Shown here in pieces: positions 1-8,356 of a DNA stretch of 38,093 bases (the first letter of the stretch is position 1; each line of letters starts with the position of its first letter). The stretch lies in NCBI GenBank assembly GCA_964351745.1, contig CAYGPI010000010.1:1-38093 (forward strand), written 5' to 3'. The notes under the pieces are model-generated. The model was not told where the DNA came from. It saw only the letters and a program-made list of their open reading frames with translations, and did no database searches. The translations under genes were made by a program, and so were the position numbers. Source of the DNA: CAYNJF01 sp964351745 (GTDB lineage: Bacteria > Pseudomonadota > Gammaproteobacteria > Berkiellales > Berkiellaceae).

Positions 1-429
1 CATATAAACTTCAGCTTCTTTTGTTTTGTTCATACGAAATAAAATGGCCAAAAATGTGATTTGGGCTTCTAAATTGTTCTTGTCTTGTTTGGCCCAGATC
101 TGACCTGGCGTGTAGGATGTTTCTAAGTCAGATAAGCTTAAAGCTATTTGTGTGGCTCGTTGTGCCACTTTTGGATCTTGGGTTTTGACGGCGACATCGA
201 TATAATTCGCCAGGGCAATTTGATGGTGGCCCCGACTAAGTGCCATTTCAGCACTAAGAATTTTGTACATAATGTCGGCAGGTAACCCGACAGGCATGTC
301 ACTCTTTTCTTCAACAACCTTAGATTTGACAAGCGCCTTAGCGATAGGAAGGGTAGGACTAGTAGCCCAAGCCTGACTAACAGGGCTTAGCAAAAGTAAG
401 CTTGAGAAAAGTGTAACTACCTGTTTCAT
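1..429 (-). CDS. TPR-type exported protein next to hemA (partial, C-terminus off window)
   Basis: This reading frame starts at 429 (ATG) and runs off the left edge, giving 143 residues. The N-terminus MKQVVTLFSSLLLLSPVSQA looks like a Sec signal peptide. The following part is alpha-helical with TPR-like helix pairs (for example ILSAEMALSRGHHQIALANY, then AVKTQDPKVAQRATQIALSL). I recall a TPR protein lying beside hemA in Pseudomonas (PA4667), and this looks like its counterpart, transcribed divergently from hemA. Such proteins are envelope proteins of unknown function. The divergent gap of 132 bp probably holds both promoters. The missing C-terminal part limits the call; the coding nature is well supported by the signal peptide and the open frame. 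Confidence 0.8.
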   Translation of the reverse strand, partial: MKQVVTLFSSLLLLSPVSQAWATSPTLPIAKALVKSKVVEEKSDMPVGLPADIMYKILSAEMALSRGHHQIALANYIDVAVKTQDPKVAQRATQIALSLSDLETSYTPGQIWAKQDKNNLEAQITFLAILFRMNKTKEAEVYM

Positions 430-460
430 AATTGGTTCCCTAGAGCGTGAGCTAAATTTT

Positions 461-476
461 GGTGTTGCCCAACATC
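461..476. repeat. Short inverted repeat in the hemA divergent promoter region
   Basis: GGTGTTG, a two-base spacer, then CAACATC form a 7-bp inverted repeat with one G.T pair. It sits in the gap between the divergent TPR gene and hemA and could be an operator, but no known box is recognised. No clear -35/-10 pair for hemA could be fixed in the rest of this gap. Confidence 0.25.
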
Positions 477-561
477 AGTTGTGTTACCTTGTTAATCGGC
501 AGAAAATGAATTTGGGATAGGTTTAGATAAACTTGAATAACAATAAAGACTTAATGACTTT

Positions 562-1800
562 ATGATTTCCGCATTAGGCATCAATCATAAGACAACCTCT
601 GTTGCGGCGCGGGAGGAATTGGCTTTTTCTCCCTCGGAAATCCCGAAGGTTTTGTCCTATATGCAAGAAGAAATGAATGTCAAAGAGTTGGCTGTCATTT
701 CGACTTGCAATCGAACAGAATTCTATGGTGTCAATGTGAGCACTAAAGCTCTGCTACAAGGCTGGACAGCTCTAAGAGATACCTCTTTGCTCCTACAACC
801 ACATGTTTATCATCATTGTGATGAACCAGCTGTGGCACATCTGATGAGAGTTGCTTCGGGTTTAGATTCGATGGTCGTTGGTGAGCCTCAAATTCTTAGC
901 CAATTAAAAAGGGCTTACGATATTGCTCATAACCATGGAAGTCTTGGACCTCATCTTGAGCACTTGTTTCAGAAATCATTTATGGTGGCAAAACAAGTTA
1001 GAACGCAAACCGCCATAGGAAGATATCCGGTTTCGATTGCATATTCAGCGGTTAAATTGGCTAAGCAAATTTTTAGTGATTTAAAAAAAGCTAAAGTGTT
1101 ACTGATTGGCGCAGGCGAAACCATTGAACTAGTGGCTCAGCATCTGAGAACCCAAGGGGTTAAGCAAGAAACTTTTGCTAATAGGACATTAGAGAAAGCA
1201 CAGGCTTTGTGTCAACATAGCGGTGCTAGAGCCATCACGCTTGAAGACATGAGGCATCAATTAGCTCATTTTGATATTGTCATCTCTGCGGTAGACACGC
1301 AATCTCCTGTTTTAGACGCTCAAACCGTTAAATTAGCGCTGCGTCAACGTAAGAGGCACCCAATTTTAATGGTTGATTTGGGGATCCCAAGAAACATTGA
1401 TCCAGCGCTTAGTGAGCATGAAGATATTTATCTTTATAATTTGGATGATTTGCGCCAGGTGATTGATGATAATATGGGCACAAGAGTGCATGAAGCTCTT
1501 AAAGCAGATGCTATCATTCAACAGCAAGCAAAAAACTATATGTTATGGCTAGAAGGGGAAGACGCTCATGCGGTGCTTCGTACCTTTCGTCTGCAGGCTG
1601 AACTACTTAAAGATAAAATGGTTTCAAAAGCTATCATGTCTATTCGCTCAGGTTGTGAGCCTGAGCAAGTCATTGAAGCCTTAGGGCATCAGCTCATGCA
1701 AAAACTGCTACATAATCCGTCTATGCGTATAAAGAAAGCCAGTCAAGACAAAGAAGAGGCTCTAATAAGAGCTGCGTCAGAATTATTACACTTTGAGTAA
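562..1800 (+). CDS. hemA: Glutamyl-tRNA reductase
   Basis: HemA reduces glutamyl-tRNA(Glu) to glutamate-1-semialdehyde with NADPH, the first committed step of C5 tetrapyrrole (heme) synthesis in the cytoplasm. The 412 residues are normal for the family. The start ISALGINHKT is canonical; the nucleophile Cys49 lies in STCNRTE; the substrate-domain signature GLDSMVVGEPQI is at about 100-111; the NADPH-domain glycine motif GAGET is at 183-187; and a C-terminal helical dimerisation domain follows. The start at 562 matches the family N-terminus, although no strong Shine-Dalgarno sequence is visible. The stop is 3 bases before prfA, so hemA, prfA and prmC form one operon, as in many gammaproteobacteria. 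Confidence 0.97.
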   Translation: MISALGINHKTTSVAAREELAFSPSEIPKVLSYMQEEMNVKELAVISTCNRTEFYGVNVSTKALLQGWTALRDTSLLLQPHVYHHCDEPAVAHLMRVASGLDSMVVGEPQILSQLKRAYDIAHNHGSLGPHLEHLFQKSFMVAKQVRTQTAIGRYPVSIAYSAVKLAKQIFSDLKKAKVLLIGAGETIELVAQHLRTQGVKQETFANRTLEKAQALCQHSGARAITLEDMRHQLAHFDIVISAVDTQSPVLDAQTVKLALRQRKRHPILMVDLGIPRNIDPALSEHEDIYLYNLDDLRQVIDDNMGTRVHEALKADAIIQQQAKNYMLWLEGEDAHAVLRTFRLQAELLKDKMVSKAIMSIRSGCEPEQVIEALGHQLMQKLLHNPSMRIKKASQDKEEALIRAASELLHFE

Positions 1801-1803
1801 ATT

Positions 1804-2886
1804 ATGAAAGAATCCATTCGAACTAAGCTCTTGTATTTATGTGAGCGCCATGAAGAAGTTGGCGTATTATTAAGCTCTCCAGAAGTGATCTCTAATCAAA
1901 ATAAGTTTCGTGAATTATCAAAGGAATACGCAGACTTAGAATTAACGGTGAACACTTTTAAATCATATCAAGCAGCGGAGCTTGCTTTAGCGCAAGCGAA
2001 AGAAATGCTTGCAGAAGATGATGCTGAACTTAAAGCCATGGCGCAAGAAGAAATCGATGACTCAAAAGCAAAGATTGAGAAACTTGAATTAGAGTTGCAA
2101 GTGCTTTTGTTGCCCAAAGATTTAGATGATGATAAGAATATTTTTTTAGAAATTAGAGCGGGAGCTGGGGGCGACGAAGCTTCCATTTTTTCTGGTGATT
2201 TATTTAGGATGTATTCTAAATATGCTGAAGTCCAGGGTTGGCGCGTTGAAATCGTAAGCACCAATCATGGAGAGCATGGTGGTTATAAAGAAATCATTAG
2301 CAAAATATCAGGTCAGCAGGTGTATGCCCACTTAAAATTTGAATCAGGTGCGCACCGTGTGCAGCGTGTGCCAGTGACAGAATCCCAAGGTAGGGTGCAC
2401 ACTTCTGCGTGCACGGTTGCGATTATGCCGGAAGTCGAAGCGATTGAAGCCATCGATATTAATCCTGCGGATCTGCGCACTGATACTTATAGAGCCTCAG
2501 GTGCTGGTGGGCAGCACGTGAATAAGACTGACTCGGCTGTTCGGTTAACACATATTCCAACAGGGTTTGTGGTTGAGTGCCAAGATGAGCGCTCACAGCA
2601 TAAAAATAGGGCAAGAGCCATGTCTTTGCTTCAAGCTAAAATTTTAACAGCTCAAAAAGAGAAGCAAGCTAAGGAGCAGACAGAGGTTCGACGAAACTTA
2701 GTGGGCTCAGGGGATCGTTCAGATAGGATCCGAACTTATAATTATCCGCAAGGGCGTGTGACAGATCATCGTATTAATTTAACCCTATATAAACTTAGTG
2801 AAGTCATGGAAGGCCAGCTCGATGATATCATTGGGCCCATGAGGCAAGAGTATCAGGCTGATCAGCTAGCGGCTCTGGGCATATAA
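1804..2886 (+). CDS. prfA: Peptide chain release factor 1
   Basis: RF1 recognises UAA and UAG in the ribosomal A site and triggers peptidyl-tRNA hydrolysis. The 360 residues match the usual RF1 length. The stop-codon-reading tripeptide is PVT at 190-192 (E. coli has PAT), inside the conserved RVQRVPVTESQGRVHTSA stretch, which marks RF1 rather than RF2. The GGQ catalytic loop is at 235-237, and its Gln is the substrate of PrmC encoded directly downstream. The N-terminal 100 residues are a charged helical domain. The gene begins 3 bases after hemA and ends 1 base before the prmC start codon, so translation is probably coupled. Confidence 0.98.
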   Translation: MKESIRTKLLYLCERHEEVGVLLSSPEVISNQNKFRELSKEYADLELTVNTFKSYQAAELALAQAKEMLAEDDAELKAMAQEEIDDSKAKIEKLELELQVLLLPKDLDDDKNIFLEIRAGAGGDEASIFSGDLFRMYSKYAEVQGWRVEIVSTNHGEHGGYKEIISKISGQQVYAHLKFESGAHRVQRVPVTESQGRVHTSACTVAIMPEVEAIEAIDINPADLRTDTYRASGAGGQHVNKTDSAVRLTHIPTGFVVECQDERSQHKNRARAMSLLQAKILTAQKEKQAKEQTEVRRNLVGSGDRSDRIRTYNYPQGRVTDHRINLTLYKLSEVMEGQLDDIIGPMRQEYQADQLAALGI

Positions 2887-2887
2887 C

Positions 2888-3727
2888 ATGGTAACCATTA
2901 AGGACTGTTTGCAATGGGGTGAACACCAATTATCTATGATCTCATCTTCAAGGCTTGATAGTGAGTTGATACTAGGCTCGGTTTTAAAATGCACTCGGAC
3001 CTACTTCTATACTTATCCAGAGCAAACAGTCTCTGTAGAGCAGCACTCTCGGTTTAAGGCTTTAATTGGCCAGCGTTTGAATGGAAAACCGGTAGCTTAT
3101 ATTTTAGGTGAAAAGGAGTTCTGGTCGATGAACTTCAAAGTCACACCTGATGTGTTAATTCCCAGAGCCGATACAGAACTGCTCGTTGAGCAAGCTCTGT
3201 TTTGTCTAGATAATCAAGTTTCTAAAACAATCGTTGATCTAGGTACAGGATCAGGAGCTATTGCTTGTGCCTTGGCAAAAAGTTGCCCGAAGTGGCAAGT
3301 TTTTGGGACAGACTATTTCTCTAGAAGCTTAGAGGTTGCAAAGGATAATATTCAAAGACATCACTTACCGAATATATCTCTTATTCAGGGATCATGGTTG
3401 GATCCTTTCCTTGGAGAGAGCTTTGACTTGATTATTTCTAATCCGCCATACATCGCAACCAATGATCCACATTTAAAAGATTCAAATTTATTGTATGAAC
3501 CTCTGACAGCGCTTCAAGCAAAGGATAATGGATTAGCAGATTTAAAAATGATTACGACAAAAGCACCAGTATATTTAAAGCAGGGTGGGTATTTAATGTT
3601 AGAGCATGGCTCTGTTCAAGGCCCTGAAGTGCGTGCCATGATGATAGCGAATGGTTTTAAAGATGTGGAGAGTTTGCGGGATCTGAATGGAATTGAAAGA
3701 ATGACGCAAGGTCGTTTTTTCGAGTAA
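2888..3727 (+). CDS. prmC: Release factor glutamine N5-methyltransferase
   Basis: PrmC methylates the glutamine of the GGQ loop of RF1 and RF2 with S-adenosylmethionine, which is needed for efficient termination. The 279 residues contain an N-terminal helical substrate domain, the linker IPRADTELLVE typical of PrmC, the SAM-binding motif DLGTGSGAIA starting at 117, and the catalytic NPPY at 185-188. The position immediately after prfA is the standard gammaproteobacterial arrangement. A short perfect hairpin (ACAAC-TCT-GTTGT) lies after the stop but has no T-run. Confidence 0.97.
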   Translation: MVTIKDCLQWGEHQLSMISSSRLDSELILGSVLKCTRTYFYTYPEQTVSVEQHSRFKALIGQRLNGKPVAYILGEKEFWSMNFKVTPDVLIPRADTELLVEQALFCLDNQVSKTIVDLGTGSGAIACALAKSCPKWQVFGTDYFSRSLEVAKDNIQRHHLPNISLIQGSWLDPFLGESFDLIISNPPYIATNDPHLKDSNLLYEPLTALQAKDNGLADLKMITTKAPVYLKQGGYLMLEHGSVQGPEVRAMMIANGFKDVESLRDLNGIERMTQGRFFE

Positions 3728-3818
3728 AATTTTCTGACCATGCGAGACAACTCTGTTGTATGGGGGTTGGTTAACTTAGGCTAGGGGACTTAATCTAGGT
3801 AAAAATTGAGGAGCACTT

Positions 3819-4805
3819 ATGCGATCTTTTTTAGCTCTGCTCTGTTTGGCAGTATCAACTATTGTATCTGCTAACCAAAAAATTATTATTGATACCGATC
3901 CAGGCATCGATGATTTACTAGCTATCAGCCTTGCGATTAAGTCTCCAGAAGTTGATATTCTCGGTATTACGACTGTTTTTGGCAATGTTACAACCCTTCA
4001 AGCCACGAATAACGCCCTAACCTTAGTGGAATATTTTGATCAAAAAATTCCAGTTTATGAAGGTGCTTATATGTCTTTGGAGGGAGATGCTCAAAATCCG
4101 CCGGCGTTTGTGCACGGCAAAGACGGGTTGGGTGAGCTATTCATGCCATTACCGTCTTTGAAACCGCAGGTTCAAACGGCTGCTCACTTTATCGTTGAAA
4201 CTATTCATAAGTACCCCAATCAGGTCATTATATTAGCGCTTGGACCTCAGACTAATTTAGCAGAAGCCTTAGAGTTAGATCCAAGTATTGCAGATCTGGT
4301 TAAGGAAGTGGTTATGATGGGAGGCGCTTTTGAGACCAAAGGAAATATCTCATCTGTGAGTGAAGCCAACATTTGGCATGATCCCCATGCGGCTCAGATC
4401 GTGGCTAAAGCGCTTTGGCCTAAGGTGTATTTGGGATTAGATGTGACAGAGCAATTACTCTTAAGTGATACGCTGTTATTAGAAATTGCAGATATCATGC
4501 CTTTACTAGGTAATTTTCTTTATGATGCTTCACAATTATATTTTGACTTCCATAAAAACTATTATCAAATCCAAGGTAAAAGCTTTATGCATGATCCAGC
4601 AGCTTTCCTATACTTAACTCATCCGCAGGCATTTAAAACTAAAGCTGGGTCGGTTGATGTTAGCACAGAGGCTGCCAACTTTGGGCAAACGGTGTTGAGT
4701 CAAAGCGCCTCAAAGTATCATGCGAAAATTTGTTATCAAGTGGATGCCCCCATGATTTTGGAAGCTTTTAAATCAACGATGTTAGAAGATCGCCAGCGAG
4801 CATAA
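3819..4805 (+). CDS. Exported inosine/uridine-preferring nucleoside hydrolase
   Basis: This protein should hydrolyse the N-glycosidic bond of ribonucleosides to base and ribose. The family calcium-binding motif DTDPGIDD is at 25-32, and a second conserved motif MHDPAA (His258, Asp259) supplies the catalytic histidine and another metal ligand. The 328 residues fit the family. An N-terminal hydrophobic stretch, MRSFLALLCLAVSTIVSA, reads as a cleavable Sec signal peptide, so the enzyme is probably periplasmic, unlike the cytoplasmic E. coli RihA/B/C. A strong GAGGAG ribosome binding site stands about 6 bases before the start. The gene is single, about 90 bp after prmC, and convergent with the next gene. 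Specificity among purine and pyrimidine nucleosides cannot be read from the sequence. Confidence 0.9.
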   Translation: MRSFLALLCLAVSTIVSANQKIIIDTDPGIDDLLAISLAIKSPEVDILGITTVFGNVTTLQATNNALTLVEYFDQKIPVYEGAYMSLEGDAQNPPAFVHGKDGLGELFMPLPSLKPQVQTAAHFIVETIHKYPNQVIILALGPQTNLAEALELDPSIADLVKEVVMMGGAFETKGNISSVSEANIWHDPHAAQIVAKALWPKVYLGLDVTEQLLLSDTLLLEIADIMPLLGNFLYDASQLYFDFHKNYYQIQGKSFMHDPAAFLYLTHPQAFKTKAGSVDVSTEAANFGQTVLSQSASKYHAKICYQVDAPMILEAFKSTMLEDRQRA

Positions 4806-4871
4806 TGGTGTTAAACATTCAGCTTGCTGGCGTCGTTTCATGATTCTCGTCACTTGATTGATGAGAGTCAT
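4791..4871. terminator. Two hairpins between convergent genes, possible terminator
   Basis: Two inverted repeats lie at the junction of the convergent genes: CGCCAGCGAGC (4791-4801) with GCTTGCTGGCG (4822-4832), and ATGATTCTCGT (4840-4850) with ATGAGAGTCAT (4861-4871). Each forms an 11-bp stem with one or two G.U pairs on the plus-strand transcript. The first arm overlaps the end of the nucleoside hydrolase gene. No T-run follows, so factor-independent termination is uncertain. Confidence 0.4.
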
Positions 4872-7800
4872 TATGATGGTTGGTATCTTAAATCCAAAGT
4901 ATAGAGAAAGTCCGGGTGAGGGTTATATTCTTTGAGCACATATTCTTTGCTAGGTGTATGCGTCATTTTTTCAAAACGAGACAATCTTCTGCCTTGGGCT
5001 TCATTCTCATTAATGGGGCAATGCTCATAGTTCATGCCTCCAGGATGAAAGACATGATATTTACATCCTCCAATTGAGCGATTATATCTGGTGTCATAGA
5101 CATCAAAGGTTAGGGGCGTATTGACGGGCAAGTTTGGGTGTAGAGCTGAGTGAAGCTGCCAAGCCTTGTATCTGACGCCACAAATGTACTCATCGTGATG
5201 CTGAAATTGCTTCCTGAGAGGGAGCTTTATGCCATTGCAGGTAATAACATGATGACTCTTAATTTGGCCGGTTACTTTGCATTCCAAGCGATCGAGGGAT
5301 GAATCAACTGCTCGACTAGTACCTTGGCTTGAGCCTTCTTCACCCATCACAGGCCAAGGCTCTAAGGCTGCTCTAAGCTCAATTTCAATGTTATCAACAA
5401 CAACGCTACCATATTTTTGAAAGCGAAACTCAGTAAAGGGAACAAACCATGAGTATTCAAAAGGGATGCCGCCTTCATTCAAGAAGGCAATGACTTCCTT
5501 GAAGTCTTCAATGATAAAAGTGGGCAACATATATTTATCATGAAGCCTTGTGCCAAATCGCTTGAATTTGAAATCATAAGGTTTTTTCCAAAAAAGAATG
5601 ACAAGCGATTTGATAAGTAAAAATTGTAGTGAGCACATTTGATAGTGAGGTGGCATTTCAAAGGCTCTTAGCTCTAATAAGCCTAACCGTCCCGCTTCTC
5701 CATCTGGGGAATAAAGTTTATCAATACAGAATTCACTGCGATGAGTATTACCTGTGATATCCACAAGTAGGTTTCTTAAGAGTCGATCGAGACGCCAAAA
5801 AGAGGTGGCATCTTCTTCTTTTATTTGTTGAAAAGCAATTTCTAGTTCATAGAGACTATCATGCCTAGCTTCATCAACGCGGGGTGATTGCGAAGTCGGT
5901 CCAATAAACAAAGATGAAAACAAATAGGAAAGGCTTGGATGATTTTGCCAAAACAAAATCATGCTCTTTAGTAAGTCAGGCCTCCTTAGAAAAGGGCTAT
6001 CCAAAGGAGACTTCCCGCCTAAAACAATGTGGTTGCCGCCACCTGTGCCAACTTTTCGACCATCAAGTAAAAATTTTTCAGCCTCTAACTCTAATTTTCG
6101 AGCCTCATCATAAATAATTTCAATGTTCTGATTAAAATCTTGCCAGCTGCTTGGCGGGTGAATATTGACTTCAAGAACCCCTGGATCGGGCGTGATTTTA
6201 AAGGAATCTATCCGCAAATCAGCAGGCGGTGGGTATCCTTCCAATTGAATCGTATACTGATGTTTTGTGGCCGCTTTATCAATCGCAGCGACTAATTCTA
6301 GGTACTGCTCTATAAGAGGAAGAGGAGGTAGAAAAACATATATTTGATTCTCTCTGACTTCAATTGAGATAGCGGTTCTTAGCGAGTTAGAAGGGTAGGC
6401 ATTTGATTTTTGCGAATCACTGCGACGTTTTTCTATCGTTTCTACTAAGGACGCATGTGTTGGTAAGACGTCCTGCATTTCTGTAAACGATCTCTGAGAA
6501 GCCTTGTCGTCATTGACCTCATCATGGGATTCGATTTGATTCAGTGGCAGTCTTAATCCAACAGGAGAGTTACCAGGGTTTAAAATTAACTTTTTGTCAT
6601 CTAAGGACCAGGCGCAAGTCATCCATACTTTATTTTTAAAACTATACTGAATCGGTAAAATATAACCAGAGGGCTTTTGCTTTGCTTCTGAAAGCACTTC
6701 ATTTGTTTTTTCAAGCTCAATTTTTTCAAAATCTGATAATGACGCAGAAGAGTCTTCAGACGCTTGAAGTTCCTTTTTCCAGAGATAATAGGTGACGTCT
6801 TCGAAGGCCGGTATGATTCTATTTTCATCGATGCTCAGTTGAGTGCAAATTTCTTTCAGTAATTCGAAGTCATGCCCCGGCTTCGCCTTGAAAGAGTCAT
6901 GGGTGTGAGCATTATTAAATGTTTGATGAGAGCCAATCATCTGGTGATCTTTTCTCCAGTAAGTGCCATAGGCCCAACGAGGCAAAACTTCACCAGGGTA
7001 CCATTTACCTTGGGTGTGTTGAATAATGCCACCTTTAGCAAAAATTTCGCTCAATGAAGACATGAGGTGTTGCGCAACATCTTCTTTATGCTTGCCTGTT
7101 GCAGCTGTTTGCCACTCATCTAAGCGAAGGTTTTTGTTCGATAGAAAGGTTGGTTCGCCGCCCATAGTTAATCGGATATCATCATTGACAGACATTTTAT
7201 CAACTTGGAGGCCGACTTGATTAATTTTGTCCCATTCGTGGGTAGTATAGGGCTTAGTCGATCGTGGCAGCTCTTTTAACCTTTCAATGGTCATAGAAAA
7301 TTCAAAATCACAATGACAAGGATCAACTTGGCCTGATATAGGCGCTGCGCTACTAGGGTTAGGGGTGCAGCATAAGGGAATGTGGCCTTCACCAGTGAGC
7401 AATCCAGATGTGGGATCAAGGCCTATCCAGCCAGCTCCAGGTATAAAGACTTCTACCCACGCGTGTAAATCTGTAAAGTCTTTTTCTGGGCCAGACGGAC
7501 CATGGTAAGAGATTTCATCGGCTTTAAGCTGAATAAGGTAGCCTGAGCAAAATCGCGAAGCCAGTCCATAATATCGAAATATCTGACAGGCCAACCAAGC
7601 TAAATCTCGGCAGGAGCCACTTTCTAATTTAAGCGTTTCATCTCGGGATTGAATGCCTGGCTCAAGTCTGATTTTATAATTGATGGCTTTATAAATGGCG
7701 TTGTTGATGCTAACAAGAAAATCAACAAGCTCTATCTTGCCTTTTGGCAAATTTGATGTGGCAAAGTTTAGAAACCTATCGGTACATAGTCTTAATTCGA

Positions 7801-8152
7801 AATAGGGATTAAGTTCTGATTTTAACTCTTGAGAATATTCGAATGGATATTGCTTTGCGCTGTCTTCGAGAAAAAAGTCAAAGGGATTAAAGATATTGAT
7901 TTGAGTGATAAGATCAACAGAAACTTGAAACATGTTTGTTTTTTCAGGAAAGCAAACCCTGGCTTGATAATTGTTAAAGGGATCTTGCTGCCAATTGATA
8001 AAGTGTTTTGCTGGAAGAATACTTAGTGAGCAAGAAAGCACTTTAGCTTTTGCATGGGGGGCAGGTTTTAACCTAATTATCTGAGGACCTAAGTTCACAA
8101 ATTGATCATATGTATATTTTGTAATATGTGAAAGAGCAACATCGATAGACAT
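4871..8152 (-). CDS. Transglutaminase-like / DUF2126 fusion protein
   Basis: This 1093-residue protein matches the large family that joins an N-terminal bacterial transglutaminase-like module to DUF2126. The N-terminal beta domain is followed by the papain-like core with Cys181 (GSCRDLAW), His230 (DLHAWVEVF) and Asp246 (LDPTSG), so the thiol protease/transglutaminase triad is intact. The C-terminal two thirds contains the DUF2126 motifs EVNIHPP (about 661) and GTGGGNHIVLGG (702-713) and the later SPRVDEARHDSLYELE. These recall the glutamine-synthetase-like amidoligase fold; that assignment is from memory and not certain. Divergent from a three-gene partner operon at 8357-12625. Full length, nothing broken. 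Likely soluble. Substrate unknown. Confidence 0.9.
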   Translation of the reverse strand: MSIDVALSHITKYTYDQFVNLGPQIIRLKPAPHAKAKVLSCSLSILPAKHFINWQQDPFNNYQARVCFPEKTNMFQVSVDLITQINIFNPFDFFLEDSAKQYPFEYSQELKSELNPYFELRLCTDRFLNFATSNLPKGKIELVDFLVSINNAIYKAINYKIRLEPGIQSRDETLKLESGSCRDLAWLACQIFRYYGLASRFCSGYLIQLKADEISYHGPSGPEKDFTDLHAWVEVFIPGAGWIGLDPTSGLLTGEGHIPLCCTPNPSSAAPISGQVDPCHCDFEFSMTIERLKELPRSTKPYTTHEWDKINQVGLQVDKMSVNDDIRLTMGGEPTFLSNKNLRLDEWQTAATGKHKEDVAQHLMSSLSEIFAKGGIIQHTQGKWYPGEVLPRWAYGTYWRKDHQMIGSHQTFNNAHTHDSFKAKPGHDFELLKEICTQLSIDENRIIPAFEDVTYYLWKKELQASEDSSASLSDFEKIELEKTNEVLSEAKQKPSGYILPIQYSFKNKVWMTCAWSLDDKKLILNPGNSPVGLRLPLNQIESHDEVNDDKASQRSFTEMQDVLPTHASLVETIEKRRSDSQKSNAYPSNSLRTAISIEVRENQIYVFLPPLPLIEQYLELVAAIDKAATKHQYTIQLEGYPPPADLRIDSFKITPDPGVLEVNIHPPSSWQDFNQNIEIIYDEARKLELEAEKFLLDGRKVGTGGGNHIVLGGKSPLDSPFLRRPDLLKSMILFWQNHPSLSYLFSSLFIGPTSQSPRVDEARHDSLYELEIAFQQIKEEDATSFWRLDRLLRNLLVDITGNTHRSEFCIDKLYSPDGEAGRLGLLELRAFEMPPHYQMCSLQFLLIKSLVILFWKKPYDFKFKRFGTRLHDKYMLPTFIIEDFKEVIAFLNEGGIPFEYSWFVPFTEFRFQKYGSVVVDNIEIELRAALEPWPVMGEEGSSQGTSRAVDSSLDRLECKVTGQIKSHHVITCNGIKLPLRKQFQHHDEYICGVRYKAWQLHSALHPNLPVNTPLTFDVYDTRYNRSIGGCKYHVFHPGGMNYEHCPINENEAQGRRLSRFEKMTHTPSKEYVLKEYNPHPDFLYTLDLRYQPS

Positions 8153-8254
8153 ACATATCCCTAAAAATAGTTACGTAATTGGCCATAAGATGATGGCAAA
8201 TGTTTTACTAAACATGCTCATTTAACATCTAGATTGAATGCACATTCTTTAATT

Positions 8255-8282
8255 AAGGCAGTTTTAAAGAAAGTTCTGCCTT
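8255..8282. promoter_or_regulatory. Inverted repeat in divergent promoter region of the amidoligase cluster
   Basis: AAGGCAG (8255-8261) and CTGCCTT (8276-8282) form a perfect 7-bp inverted repeat separated by 14 bases, in the 204-bp gap between the two divergent arms of the cluster. The spacing of about two helical turns between arm centres would suit a dimeric regulator controlling both directions. No regulator gene lies in the cluster. No convincing -35/-10 pair was fixed. Confidence 0.35.
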
Positions 8283-8356
8283 GATAAGTCGCTTCATAGT
8301 TAGTCGCGATTATGCTAGTCTACCTTAAATAGTTTAATTTTAACATCGAGGTGTTC

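Noticed and set aside
1968..2264. Minus-strand open frame within prfA
   Set aside because: Shadow frame of low-complexity Ser/Ala content inside a well-supported gene.
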